Below are positions 26,397-35,564 of a stretch of 64,000 nucleotides of DNA, piece after piece. The notes beneath the pieces are model-generated. The model worked only from the letters and a program-made list of their open reading frames with translations, made no database searches and was not told where the DNA came from. Source of the stretch: Gemmatimonadota bacterium (lineage in GTDB: Bacteria; Gemmatimonadota; Gemmatimonadetes; Longimicrobiales; Gaopeijiaceae). A program made the position numbers and the translations under genes. How positions within the stretch are numbered: position 1 is the first letter of the stretch; the number at the start of each line of letters is the position of its first letter. Location of the stretch: positions 62,001 through 126,000 of the forward strand of contig JACZXQ010000009.1 in assembly GCA_022571515.1 (NCBI GenBank), written 5' to 3'.

Positions 26397-28007
26397 CTAC
26401 TGCTCGCGCGACGTCCCGTCCAGATCGTCCGGATAGGGCACCCGCGCGAACCTCGCCAACGTCGGCGCCACGTCCATTGGAGACACGCGCTGGGCGTCGA
26501 TGCCGGCTGCGATCCCCGGACCCATGAGGATGAACGGCACCCGGCGGTCATAGAGGTAGGGCACGCCATGGGTCGTGCCTCGGGGCACATTCCAACTCAG
26601 GTGGTTGGGCTCCATCAGGATCTCGACACCGAACCGGCTGAGCAGGCTGCCCGGCCGCCCCGGATAAAGCGAACGGCGCACGTAGACGGACATAGAGTCC
26701 GTGAGCTCACCGCTCAGCAGATCTTCGTGCGTCCATGCACGTGCGACCCACGGCAGCTCGAGCATGGCTTCCGCGAGGGCGTTCGGCACGGCGTTTGCGC
26801 CCTTCCCCGCATACTCGCGAACGACCTCGTTGAATTTCGCCTGCAACTCCCCGAGCGCCTCCCTCGTCAGCCGAACACCAGGCTGGTCACCATCCCGAAT
26901 GAACTCCGGAATCCCGAGAACGCCGTGATCCGCGGTGAACGCGACGACATAGGCCTCGTCACCGATCTCAACGTCCAGGTACTCGAAGAACTCTCCCAGC
27001 TCCCGGTCCAGGCGAAGGAGGTTGTCGAGCTGTTCGCGGCTGTACGGTCCGAACGCGTGCCCGATCTTGTCGGTCTGGGACAACGAGATGGCGAGCAGGT
27101 CCGGCGTCTCGTCGTCACCGAGGTCCTCGGCGTCGATGGCTGCTCGAGCCATCTCGAGCACGAGAGCATCGATGGCAGGCGTGGTCACAAGCCACTCCGA
27201 AAAGCTCTGAGGGGGATCCCTCACCGGCCCCTCGGGGAAGATGTGGGGGAACGCGGTGCTGATGCCATCCGCTTCGTAGACCGTCGTGTCGGGACGAGAC
27301 CGGGCGATCGCCTGCTCCGGAATCTCGCTCCACCAGATGGAGTCACTCTGAAACTCGGGGATCATGCCTTCGTTGAACCGCCGCACCCACCGTGGATACT
27401 TGTCCCTGTAGTAGACAGACGTGACGAAACGGCCGAGCAGCGCGTCGAACCAATACACCTGCCCGCGGTGGAGAGACGCCATCAGGATGGCGGAGCGCTC
27501 CTTACCTGCGATAGAGACCACCTTGGTGTCGTCGTCGTACTCGTGCATCCAATCCGCTAGTCCGGGACGCAGCAGAACCCGCGGGGACGCGCCCGCGTAC
27601 CCCGGGAGCTCGATAAGCGGCGTTTCCGGGTCTATGACGTTGATGACCTGGTTCCATTCGAGGTTGTCGTCCTGTTCCCACCACGCGTTTCCGACCACTC
27701 CATGCCGGGAGGGATACACCCCGGTGGCCATCGTCGCGTGTCCAGGAGACGTCTCCGTTATGGCATAGTCGTATGTCGCGTTGGGATATACCCGCCCTCC
27801 GTCGAGAAGCCTGCGAAATCCGCCCGTGAAGAGGTCCTGATAACGCTCGAAGAGATCGGCGCTCAGCTGATCGACCACCAGGAGAAGCACCAGCCGAGGC
27901 GGGGCCTCCTGCCGGACGGGAGCATCCGACGGGGCGGGGGGCGGACCCATAGCGAGCATGGGCACGGCGAAAATCGTCATCCCCAATGCGAGGCGGGCTC
28001 GGCTCAT
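26397..28007 (-). CDS. Secreted alkaline phosphatase (PafA/type I phosphodiesterase-like)
   Basis: 536 residues with a signal peptide (MSRARLALGMTIFAVPMLAMG). VLLLVVDQLSADLFERY gives the metal Asp (D46); NATYDYAITETSPGHATMATGVYPSRHGVVGN is the PafA-like nucleophile loop with T86; later segments AFTADHGVLGIPEF and NHLSWNVPRGTTHGVPYLYDRRVPFILMGPGI hold the remaining metal ligands. Length and motif order match PafA-type monomeric phosphatases acting on phosphomonoesters in the periplasm. It is 93 bases upstream-side of the regulator gene, on the same strand, but the feo operator lies between them, so it is a separate unit. Diverges from the CotH-like gene. Confidence 0.87.
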   Translation of the reverse strand: MSRARLALGMTIFAVPMLAMGPPPAPSDAPVRQEAPPRLVLLLVVDQLSADLFERYQDLFTGGFRRLLDGGRVYPNATYDYAITETSPGHATMATGVYPSRHGVVGNAWWEQDDNLEWNQVINVIDPETPLIELPGYAGASPRVLLRPGLADWMHEYDDDTKVVSIAGKERSAILMASLHRGQVYWFDALLGRFVTSVYYRDKYPRWVRRFNEGMIPEFQSDSIWWSEIPEQAIARSRPDTTVYEADGISTAFPHIFPEGPVRDPPQSFSEWLVTTPAIDALVLEMARAAIDAEDLGDDETPDLLAISLSQTDKIGHAFGPYSREQLDNLLRLDRELGEFFEYLDVEIGDEAYVVAFTADHGVLGIPEFIRDGDQPGVRLTREALGELQAKFNEVVREYAGKGANAVPNALAEAMLELPWVARAWTHEDLLSGELTDSMSVYVRRSLYPGRPGSLLSRFGVEILMEPNHLSWNVPRGTTHGVPYLYDRRVPFILMGPGIAAGIDAQRVSPMDVAPTLARFARVPYPDDLDGTSREQ

Positions 28008-28104
28008 CGGTCACCCATGCAACAAAACTGGAAGAAAAATCTCTGGTGTTTTCATGAGATTCGGAATAGTGTGGTACACGGTTTTTTACAGAAGGATGCC
28101 TGCC

Positions 28105-29136
28105 ATGCCCACGCGTGCGGTTCTCTCAGCTCTGGTCATTTCGGCTGCCCTGCCGATCCCCGGATCCGCACAGCAGGCCGTTCCGCCCCTGTTCGCCTCG
28201 CACGAAACCCTCGAGTTGAGGATTGAGGCGAACTTCAACAAAATCCACAAGGAGCGGAAGGAAAAGGCCAAATACTACCCGGCCACGCTCCGTATGGAGA
28301 CTTCGGACGGAACCGAGCAGGAACTCGGGCTGAAGATCAAGACGCGTGGTATTTTCCGACTCAAGAGGAGCATCTGCCCGGACCCTCCCCTGAGGCTCAA
28401 CTTCCCGAAGTCCGAGCTGGACGGAACGGTCTTTGACGGCCAGGACAAGCTCAAGCTCGTGACGCACTGCCGGGACAACGACGAATACGAGCAGAACACG
28501 CTCGAAGAGTACTTGATCTACAGGACGTATAACCTACTGACCGACTCGAGCTTCCGGGTTCGGCTGGTGCGGATTACGTATGTGGATTCACGCGGGAACG
28601 ACGATGACATGGTCCGATACGGGTTCCTGATCGAAGACGAGGACGCGATGGCCGCTCGCCTTGATGGCAAGATCGTCAAGGCAAGGGAAGCTCCTCCGAA
28701 CCTCCTGAGGGACGAGGAGTCTGCCCTCGTATCGGTCTTCCAGTATATGATCGGAAATACCGACTGGTCCCTCCAGTTCTTCCACAACATCAAGCTGGTT
28801 CAGCTAGCCATGGGCGCCTACGTGCCGATACCCTACGACTTCGACTGGGCGGGGCTGGTGGAGGCCGACTACGCCAAGCCACACAGCCAATTCGGCACTC
28901 GCTCGGTGCGGGACCGGATCTACCGCGGCTTCTGTCGGCCGGCGGTGGACTTCGGGTTGATCTACGATCAGTTCCAGCAGCGTCGCGAGGCCATCCTCAG
29001 CCTGTTCGCTAACCAGGAAGGCCTCCGCGCGCGTAACCGGGAGCGAGCCGCACGCTACCTCGGGGACTTCTTCAAGACTCTCGACGACCCGTCCAAGGCT
29101 GCCTGGGAGATCGCCGGTACCTGTCGGGCTACTTGA
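28105..29136 (+). CDS. Secreted protein, distant CotH-kinase-like
   Basis: 343 residues from ATG 28105, which has GAAGG nine bases upstream, giving a clean signal peptide (MPTRAVLSALVISAALPIPGSAQQ). I see no certain family. The order of motifs recalls CotH-type atypical kinases: an early basic strand (LGLKIKTRGIFRLKRSICPDPPLRLNFPK), a KLKLVTHCRDNDEYEQNTLEEYLIYRTYNLL helix, a strand with GFLIEDEDAMAARL, then IGNTDWSLQFFHNIKLV (catalytic Asp/Asn-like) and VPIPYDFDWAG (metal Asp-like). Four cysteines are present. If a kinase, it would act outside the cytoplasm on a surface protein. Ends 11 bases from the convergent permease gene. Confidence 0.5.
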   Translation: MPTRAVLSALVISAALPIPGSAQQAVPPLFASHETLELRIEANFNKIHKERKEKAKYYPATLRMETSDGTEQELGLKIKTRGIFRLKRSICPDPPLRLNFPKSELDGTVFDGQDKLKLVTHCRDNDEYEQNTLEEYLIYRTYNLLTDSSFRVRLVRITYVDSRGNDDDMVRYGFLIEDEDAMAARLDGKIVKAREAPPNLLRDEESALVSVFQYMIGNTDWSLQFFHNIKLVQLAMGAYVPIPYDFDWAGLVEADYAKPHSQFGTRSVRDRIYRGFCRPAVDFGLIYDQFQQRREAILSLFANQEGLRARNRERAARYLGDFFKTLDDPSKAAWEIAGTCRAT

Positions 29137-29147
29137 CCTACCGCTAG

Positions 29148-31577
29148 TTACTCCTCCCGTAGCGCGACCACCGGCGCGATCCGGGCCGCCCGGTTCGCCG
29201 GTATCAGTAGGGCCACCACGCTCACGGCTGTCAGCAACAGCGGAATCCCGACGAAAGTGACCGGGTCCATTGCGCTTACGTTGAACAGGAACGAGGACAG
29301 CGCCCGGCCGAGTAGCACCGCCAACCCCAGGCCGAGGACCATGCCCACGGCGAGCGGCCAAACACCCTGCCTCAGGATGAGCCGCACGATGCTGCCACTG
29401 TCCGCTCCGAGTGCCATGCGGATGCCCAGTTCCGCGGTGCGGCGGTCAACTGAGAAGGCCATGACCGCGTAGAGGCCGACTGAAGCGAGCAGCAGCGCCA
29501 CCACGCCGAAGATCGCGAACATACCGCCGATGATCACGAAGTCCGCAGAGGCCTCTTTGATGCGCTGCTCGAATGTCCCTACACGGCTCACAGAGATATC
29601 CGAGTCGATCCGGGTGATGACATCCCGAACCGGCATCGCGGCCGCAAGCGGATCGCCGTTCGTCTTGAGCATCACGGAAAGTCCGGCAACAGGGTTTTGA
29701 CCGAGTGGAGCGAACATGTTCTCGGGTGTCTCGGCCGCGAACTGAAGGGGCTCGAGCATGTCGATCGTGCGGACCACACCCACGACCGTGTGCCACGGGT
29801 TCTCCGAGTCCGACCGGCCCAATCGGACTTGCTTGCCGAGCGCGTCCTCTCCAGGCCAGTTCTTCTCTACGAAGCGTTGGTCCAGAATCACCACGCGCTG
29901 GCTTCCCAGGACGTCGGTCTCGTCGATCCCCCGCCCCGCCACGATCTCGGCACCGATGAGGTCGAAGAAGGTGGGCGACACACGCGTGTAGCCGCCGAAG
30001 CGGTACTCGCTGTCATCCGCGTAGTCGTGGTCGAGTACGCCATAGAAGTACAGACCCGTTCCCAGCACCGGCATATTCGACGTGATGGCCACCTCGGTCA
30101 CTCCCGGAATGGCCCCCAACTCGGTGCGAAGCCGATCGGTGACGTCCCGGCGGGCGAGCGAATCCTCATACGTCGCGCCCGGTAATAGGAGCTGCGCCGT
30201 CAGGATGCCCTCTTGCTCGATACCGAAGTCCGCGTTGGTGATTTCCAGTGTGCTTCGGATCGTCAAGCCAGCGCCCACGAGCAATGCACACGAGAGTGAG
30301 ACCTCGAGTACTACCAAGGCCGCCGATCGCTTGCTGACACTGCGGCCCGAGCTTCCCCGCGATTGATCCTGCAATATGGAGTGGACGTCGCCCCTGGTGG
30401 CCTGCAGCGCGGGCAGGATGCCGGACACCAAGGCGGAGAGGAACGTAATGCCGATCACGAACATCACCACGGCCGGGCTCACCTCGAACGTCATCCATGG
30501 TGGTATCTGGAGTGGCGTCACGACCCTGGTGAAGAGGTCGAGAGAGAACTTGGTCAGGACGAGCCCAACAACCGCTCCCGCCGCCGCCAGGACCAGGGTC
30601 TCACTCAAGAGCTGGCGAAGGACTCGGAAGCGAGCCGCGCCCAGCGCAGTACGGACGGCCAGCTCTTTCCCACGTGCCACTGTCAGTGCGAACAGCAGGT
30701 TGGCGACGTTCGCGCACGCGATCAGCAACACACCGATCACTCCCACGAACATCGTATAGAGGAGGCCTCGGGTCTCGTCGTCGACGAATTGGGCCTCTGT
30801 CCACAGCTCCATCACGGGGACGATGTCCTCGTTGGTGTCCGGGAATTGCTGTGCGAGCCGGCTGGCTATGGCTGTGATTTGGGCGAACGCCTCGACCTGC
30901 GTGGAACCGTCCGATAGCCGCCCCAGCACCTGAAGCCCCGGCCCTTCACGCCGCTCCAACTCAGCCAGGTCGATGGCCAAGGGCAGCCACATATCGTGCA
31001 GTTCCGGAAAGCGAAAACCATCGGGCATCACGCCGATTACCGTCGTTGGCCTGGCGTTTACACGGATCGTCTTGCCGAGGATGTCGGGATCCGCGCCATA
31101 GCGGTTGTCCCAGATGTGGTAGGCGAGGATCACCTCGTTCTGATCCGGCAGGAGGTCCTGCTCAGGTGTGAAGGGACGTCCGATGAGCGGCTGCCTCCCG
31201 AGCAGATCGAACGTGCTCGCCGTGATGCGCGCAGCGCTATAGGTCTCCGCCCGCACATCGTCGCCCGAGAGGTTCACCGACGTGCTGTAATAGGCCGCCA
31301 TCTCCTTGAAGACCGTCTGCCCCTCCCGCCAGTCGAGGTAGTCGTGAATCCGCACGGACTGATTGAACTGGCTCAGCGGAATCGTGGTCTGCACGTACAC
31401 GATGTCCTCAACCGCATCATAGTCGGGTGCGGAGAACAACACGCCCTTGATGATGGCGTACATGCTCGCTGTCAGACTGATGCCGAGCGCCATCACGATC
31501 ACCGCGACACTCGTCACGCCGATTCGGTTGCGGAGGATACGAACAGCGTATCCGATGTCTTGGAAGAGCAAACGCAT
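29148..31577 (-). CDS. Orphan MacB/FtsX-type ABC permease (ADOP family)
   Basis: 809 residues from ATG 31577 (MRLLFQDIGYAVRILRNR, the family's usual opening). Two copies of the periplasmic core plus FtsX membrane unit: helices near residues 20-45, then about 280-400, and again about 690-800, with LTRVVTPLQIP, TAELGIRMALGADSGSIVRLIL and RAARIAPVVALREE. This matches the duplicated orphan permeases described from Acidobacteria, which have no ATPase or fusion-protein gene beside them; none is seen here either. Probable role is energy-dependent extrusion of a lipoprotein, peptide or antibiotic with a partner encoded elsewhere. The upstream open frame to 31760 overlaps the DUF2911 gene and is rejected. 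Confidence 0.85.
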   Translation of the reverse strand: MRLLFQDIGYAVRILRNRIGVTSVAVIVMALGISLTASMYAIIKGVLFSAPDYDAVEDIVYVQTTIPLSQFNQSVRIHDYLDWREGQTVFKEMAAYYSTSVNLSGDDVRAETYSAARITASTFDLLGRQPLIGRPFTPEQDLLPDQNEVILAYHIWDNRYGADPDILGKTIRVNARPTTVIGVMPDGFRFPELHDMWLPLAIDLAELERREGPGLQVLGRLSDGSTQVEAFAQITAIASRLAQQFPDTNEDIVPVMELWTEAQFVDDETRGLLYTMFVGVIGVLLIACANVANLLFALTVARGKELAVRTALGAARFRVLRQLLSETLVLAAAGAVVGLVLTKFSLDLFTRVVTPLQIPPWMTFEVSPAVVMFVIGITFLSALVSGILPALQATRGDVHSILQDQSRGSSGRSVSKRSAALVVLEVSLSCALLVGAGLTIRSTLEITNADFGIEQEGILTAQLLLPGATYEDSLARRDVTDRLRTELGAIPGVTEVAITSNMPVLGTGLYFYGVLDHDYADDSEYRFGGYTRVSPTFFDLIGAEIVAGRGIDETDVLGSQRVVILDQRFVEKNWPGEDALGKQVRLGRSDSENPWHTVVGVVRTIDMLEPLQFAAETPENMFAPLGQNPVAGLSVMLKTNGDPLAAAMPVRDVITRIDSDISVSRVGTFEQRIKEASADFVIIGGMFAIFGVVALLLASVGLYAVMAFSVDRRTAELGIRMALGADSGSIVRLILRQGVWPLAVGMVLGLGLAVLLGRALSSFLFNVSAMDPVTFVGIPLLLTAVSVVALLIPANRAARIAPVVALREE

Positions 31578-31683
31578 CGTGGTGCCTGGGCCGAAGGTCA
31601 GATTTCCGGTACCGGAATTCGGGTGACGCTTGGCCCTACGGGTGTGCGGCGGGTTGGGTTTCGGTACTACCCGAGCAGCGGCC

Positions 31684-32202
31684 CTACTGCCTGACCCCGA
31701 TTCGTAGCGGCACGATCGTGCGTCCCCAGTGCATGCGAAGCGTGCCCTCGTACGGCCCAACCACCGGGAAGTAGAACGCCAGGGCCTCCATGTGGGCCCC
31801 TTGCTCGGAGGCCACCTCGATTCGGAGCACCTCGCTGTCGAAGGGGAACATGCCGTGGTGCGTGTCCCACTCGCTTACGAAGATCACCTCCCACGGCCCG
31901 TTCTCTTGGGGGACCATCCAAATTGCGTAGCGTCCCTTGGGCACCTTGTGGCCGTTAACCGTCACGGGTTCGGAGAACTCGATCCACGTGGCGCGGTTCG
32001 CACCCGGAGTCCAGATGGCGTCCCACTCCACGAGCTCACCGAACAGCTCACGTCCGCGGGCCACGGGCCGATCGTACTCCAGCCGAATCTCGGTCTCGTT
32101 CACCGTCTGGGACACGAGGCCGTGCTGGCTCGCCCGCTGGGCGGAAGCCGGCGTGAAGGTCGAGACCGTCGCGGCCGCAACGAGCAAAAGGGTGGTGCGC
32201 AT
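31684..32202 (-). CDS. Secreted DUF2911 protein
   Basis: 172 residues. Signal peptide MRTTLLLVAAATVSTFTPASAQ. The body has the DUF2911 pattern: VSQTVNETEIRLEYDRPVARGR, then VEWDAIWTPGANRATWIEFSEPVTVNGHKVPKGRYAIWMVP, and WEVIFVSEWDTHHG. The domain has no assigned biochemical role; the family is found mostly in secreted proteins of Bacteroidota and Gemmatimonadota. Lies 106 bases before the permease start on the same strand and may be co-transcribed with it. Confidence 0.85.
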   Translation of the reverse strand: MRTTLLLVAAATVSTFTPASAQRASQHGLVSQTVNETEIRLEYDRPVARGRELFGELVEWDAIWTPGANRATWIEFSEPVTVNGHKVPKGRYAIWMVPQENGPWEVIFVSEWDTHHGMFPFDSEVLRIEVASEQGAHMEALAFYFPVVGPYEGTLRMHWGRTIVPLRIGVRQ

Positions 32203-32404
32203 GGAAGCTTCTCCGATTCGCTTTCGTAGATCTGAATGTTCTCAGAACTCGCGGGCAGCGCAATGCGTTCCTGGCGCGGGATCTACCGGACCAGCACCTC
32301 TCGACGGCCGTCGGTGGACAACGGTGGCGCAAGGATGTTTCTTGCGGTTCCTTGATCGATTCGAATCCAGCGCGCAAGGCGCGTTGAACGAGGACGCCAA
32401 AGCC

Positions 32405-33493
32405 ATGACCCGAATCCCCGCACGAACAATGCTCTCCGCGAGCCTGTTGCTCACCGCTGGGTGCACGCCGCCAGCAGTCCACACGGCGCCCGTCAGACCC
32501 AGCTCGGTCATCGTGCTGATCGCGGACGGCGCCGGAGTCGCGCACTGGACGCTGGCCCGCTTCGCCGCAGACGAGCTCGCGATCGAACGGATGCCCGTCG
32601 CGGGGCTCATGGACACCCGCGGTGCGGATCACGAGGTCACGGGAAGCGCGCCGGGCGCGTCGGCCATCGCCACAGGCGTCCGCACGTTCATGGGCGCGAT
32701 CAGCGTCGACATGGACAGCGTGCCACGCGAAACCGTGTTGGAGGTGGCTCACGAGCAGGGTTGGGCCACGGGCCTGATCACGACCACATGGCTCACAGAC
32801 GCCACTCCCGCAGCGTTCGCCGCACATGTGTCCAGCCGGCGCCAGATGGCTGACATCTTCCAGCAGATGATCGACCTTCCGGTGAACGTGCTCCTGGGCG
32901 GCGGCTCGCGCCTGCTACTACCGCTGGCACAGGCCCGGGAGGGCTTGGACCTCCGGACTCCCGCCATGGAGCGTTACACGTTCGTCGAGACCGGGGCCGA
33001 CCTCGAGAGAGTGAGCCACAGCGACGCCTCGATGGTGCTCGGATTCTTCGCCGAAGGTGAAATGCCGCTGGCTCCCGAGCGCTCACCCAACCTTGCGGAG
33101 ATGACGTCTGCGGCACTCCGCATTCTGGAGAAGGACCAGGATGGATTCTTCCTCATGGTGGAGAACGAGGGACCGGACACCGAAGCCCATCGAAATTCGA
33201 GCCGCGAAATCATCACGGCCGAGATGTTGGGCTTCGATGCGGCGGTAGGAGTGGCTCTGGACTTCCAGGAGCGCCATCCGGAAACGTTGGTCCTGGTCAC
33301 GGCCGACCATGAAACCGGGGGCCTCCACCTGACCCATGACGCGCATCGGGAGATCGTCATGGGATACGCGACCACAAGCCACACCGCCGCGCTCGTGCCG
33401 CTCTTCGCTGCGGGGCCTGGCGCGGAGCGGTTCGGTGGACTCAAGGGAAACGATGAGATCGGCCGTATTCTGATGGGGTTGGTCCGGCGCTGA
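32405..33493 (+). CDS. PhoA-type alkaline phosphatase lipoprotein with altered nucleophile motif
   Basis: 362 residues from ATG 32405; lipobox LTAGC (C20). Metal Asp in VIVLIADGAGVAHW (D41). The nucleophile motif, VTDSAASAT in E. coli PhoA, is VTGSAPGASAIATG here: the serine (S81) is kept but the preceding Asp is Gly. Other ligands are recognisable in MVENEGPDTEAHRN, LVTADHETGGLH and TTSHTAALVPLFAAGPG. Shorter than PhoA (about 450). A periplasmic phosphomonoesterase is likely, though the D-to-G change may alter activity. No pho-box-like direct repeat was found in the 200 bases upstream. Confidence 0.82.
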   Translation: MTRIPARTMLSASLLLTAGCTPPAVHTAPVRPSSVIVLIADGAGVAHWTLARFAADELAIERMPVAGLMDTRGADHEVTGSAPGASAIATGVRTFMGAISVDMDSVPRETVLEVAHEQGWATGLITTTWLTDATPAAFAAHVSSRRQMADIFQQMIDLPVNVLLGGGSRLLLPLAQAREGLDLRTPAMERYTFVETGADLERVSHSDASMVLGFFAEGEMPLAPERSPNLAEMTSAALRILEKDQDGFFLMVENEGPDTEAHRNSSREIITAEMLGFDAAVGVALDFQERHPETLVLVTADHETGGLHLTHDAHREIVMGYATTSHTAALVPLFAAGPGAERFGGLKGNDEIGRILMGLVRR

Positions 33494-33505
33494 GCGAGAC
33501 CCTTC

Positions 33506-34987
33506 CTAGCGGGCCGGCTCGATGTCCACCTCGATGTTGCGCCACTTTTCCTGCCTGAAGCGCCCGACGCTCAAGATGCACCGCGTGGCGTGACCCAGCA
33601 CGATCGCCAACCAGATGTCCGCCGGCTGAAGCCCCCAGATCGCCTGGATGATGGCACACATGCCGAGCGGCAGCACGATCTGTGACACGATCGAGATGTA
33701 GAGCGGGCTCTTCGTATCGCCGGTGCCCTGGAGCGCACCGGTATAGGCTAGCGCCACCGTGACGAAAAGGCCCGAGATGCTCAGATACCCGAGCAACTGC
33801 ACGCCGATTCCGAGCACGATCGGGTCCTCCATGCCGAACACGCCGAGCAGCATGCGAGGGATCGTGATGAAGGCGGCACCGATGAATACGGCCACGCCAA
33901 GCCCGATGCCGGCCGCCACTCGGGCGGCCTTTACGGTTCGCTCGGGCTGGTTGGCGCCCAGGTTTTGCCCCGCTACCGCGGCCGTGGCCCCCATCAACCC
34001 GACCGACGTCCAGGTGATGAACGAAAAGAGCTGCACGTAGCTGACCGCGTACGCGGCCTGAGCTTCCGCGCTCAACTCTAGCGAGCCTATGAACCGCAAC
34101 AGGAAAACGCCGGCTATGTTCATGGCCACACCCTGGACCCCGGTGGGCAACCCGAAGCGGAAGAGTGAGCGGATGATCGGCCAATCGGGCCGGTACGACA
34201 TCGTGCGCTTGAACGCCACCACCCACCCACCGGAGAACAGCATGTACAGGGCCACGATCGCGACCAGCCCGGCCGCGAGTACCGAGCCCATGGCCGCGCC
34301 CGCAGTGCCAAACGCCGGAATCGGGCCAAGCCCCCGAATCAGGATGATGTTGAAGACGACGTTGAGGACGGTGAGGATGATGCCCAGGCGTAGCGGGGTC
34401 CGAGCGTCGCCCGCCGAGCGCAACGCTCCACCCAGCATGAAGAACATCAGCATGCCGAAGCTGAACACGAACATTATCCGGAGATACGGCAGCGCTTCCG
34501 CCTGTACCTCCGGAGCGGCGTTGACCAGATCGAGCAATGATGGGGCGAGCAAATACCCGATCGGGGCGAGAATTCCTACCGAGAGCACACCGGCCGTCAG
34601 GAAGGCCTGGTAGACGGTGCGGTTCACCTTGTCCCGCTCGCCCGCGCCGGCGAAGCGAGCCACCAGCACGCCCATGCCTGTGAAGAGCGAACTGATGAAG
34701 ACCATCACCACCAGGAAGATCTGCCAGGACACGCCGATGGCGGCGTTGCCGGTGAAGCCCACATAGTGGCCCACCATGGCGTGGTCCACGATGCCTTGAA
34801 GCCCTCCGATGAGGTTCTGGAGCATCGTCGGCCATGCAAGGCGCCAAACCGCACGGCCGATGGGTCCCTCCACCAGGGAGCGGTCGAAAGGCTTCCCCGA
34901 TTCGGTCTTGTCGGATGTTGGAGGTGCTTCGGTCAGGCTCGTGTCACCGTGCCCGTTCTGTGGCGGCGGCGACGAAGGTGAGGTCAT
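33506..34987 (-). CDS. MATE-family multidrug/toxin efflux transporter
   Basis: 493 residues with 12 hydrophobic helices in two six-helix halves. The first helix region reads AWPTMLQNLIGGLQGIVDHAMVGHYVGFTGNAAIGVSWQI, typical of NorM/DinF-type MATE proteins, and the second half has QNLGANQPERTVKAARVAAGIGL, the repeated G.NxGA.. motif. It would export cationic compounds in exchange for Na+ or H+. N-terminal 45 residues are polar and disordered-looking. Converges with the phosphatase gene, 12 bases apart. Confidence 0.92.
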   Translation of the reverse strand: MTSPSSPPPQNGHGDTSLTEAPPTSDKTESGKPFDRSLVEGPIGRAVWRLAWPTMLQNLIGGLQGIVDHAMVGHYVGFTGNAAIGVSWQIFLVVMVFISSLFTGMGVLVARFAGAGERDKVNRTVYQAFLTAGVLSVGILAPIGYLLAPSLLDLVNAAPEVQAEALPYLRIMFVFSFGMLMFFMLGGALRSAGDARTPLRLGIILTVLNVVFNIILIRGLGPIPAFGTAGAAMGSVLAAGLVAIVALYMLFSGGWVVAFKRTMSYRPDWPIIRSLFRFGLPTGVQGVAMNIAGVFLLRFIGSLELSAEAQAAYAVSYVQLFSFITWTSVGLMGATAAVAGQNLGANQPERTVKAARVAAGIGLGVAVFIGAAFITIPRMLLGVFGMEDPIVLGIGVQLLGYLSISGLFVTVALAYTGALQGTGDTKSPLYISIVSQIVLPLGMCAIIQAIWGLQPADIWLAIVLGHATRCILSVGRFRQEKWRNIEVDIEPAR

Positions 34988-35237
34988 CTACGGGATGGTC
35001 TTGGCAAGAGCATGGCGCGCAACATGCTGTCCCTGGGGTGGCCGTACAAGTCCGTTGACGCACACTGGTGATTCCAGAAGCTATTGCGCCCTAGACACTT
35101 GGCGGGCGGATGATCCTACCGACCCCCCAGCGGGGATGCGGAGTTCTGGCGGGCGAGGGTGCCCTTCTTCCCGAGCCTGAGGACCCTTCATGGCGGAAAG
35201 GCGTCGACGGGGGTGGCTGGACCCGGACGGTCCAGGA

Positions 35238-35414
35238 CTAGACTCCGCTACCCATATAGTTCATGAGCACCAGGTACAGCGCACCGGCGATAAGAATGAT
35301 CACCGCCACCTTGAGGAGCTTCTTGAGGAGGGCGTAGATGCCCACCGAAACGAGGAGCAGCAGCGGAGCGAGAAGGATCGGGTTCGCCATGAGATATTCG
35401 ACAACGCCTTCCAC
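35238..35414 (-). CDS. Small two-helix membrane protein
   Basis: 58 residues from GTG 35414, which has GGAGG seven bases upstream; an in-frame ATG at 35390 lacks a ribosome site. Two hydrophobic stretches (ILLAPLLLLVSVGIYALL and VAVIILIAGALYLVLMNYM) flank a KKLLK turn. No family is recognised. It stands alone between the MATE and DUF1015 genes. Confidence 0.55.
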   Translation of the reverse strand: MEGVVEYLMANPILLAPLLLLVSVGIYALLKKLLKVAVIILIAGALYLVLMNYMGSGV

Positions 35415-35564
35415 ATCACACCCTCCGCAAGAGTAACCATCCGGGACCCGGGCTTCTGCTCTCCACCCAAGCCCTATTGACTCTAACATACACTACGCAA
35501 TCGTCGGAAGGCGGGGTTCGCTACCGATTCGACCGGGTAAACAGTGACCTTCTTCAACAAGCTC

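Noticed and set aside
31578-31760. N-terminal extension of the orphan permease
   Set aside because: Overlaps the DUF2911 gene end and lacks the typical MRLLFQDIGYA opening, which begins at 31577.
32348-32370. GATTCGAATCC, resembling a tRNA T-loop
   Set aside because: The five bases on either side of the TTCGAAT loop do not pair, and no acceptor or anticodon stem can be drawn around it.
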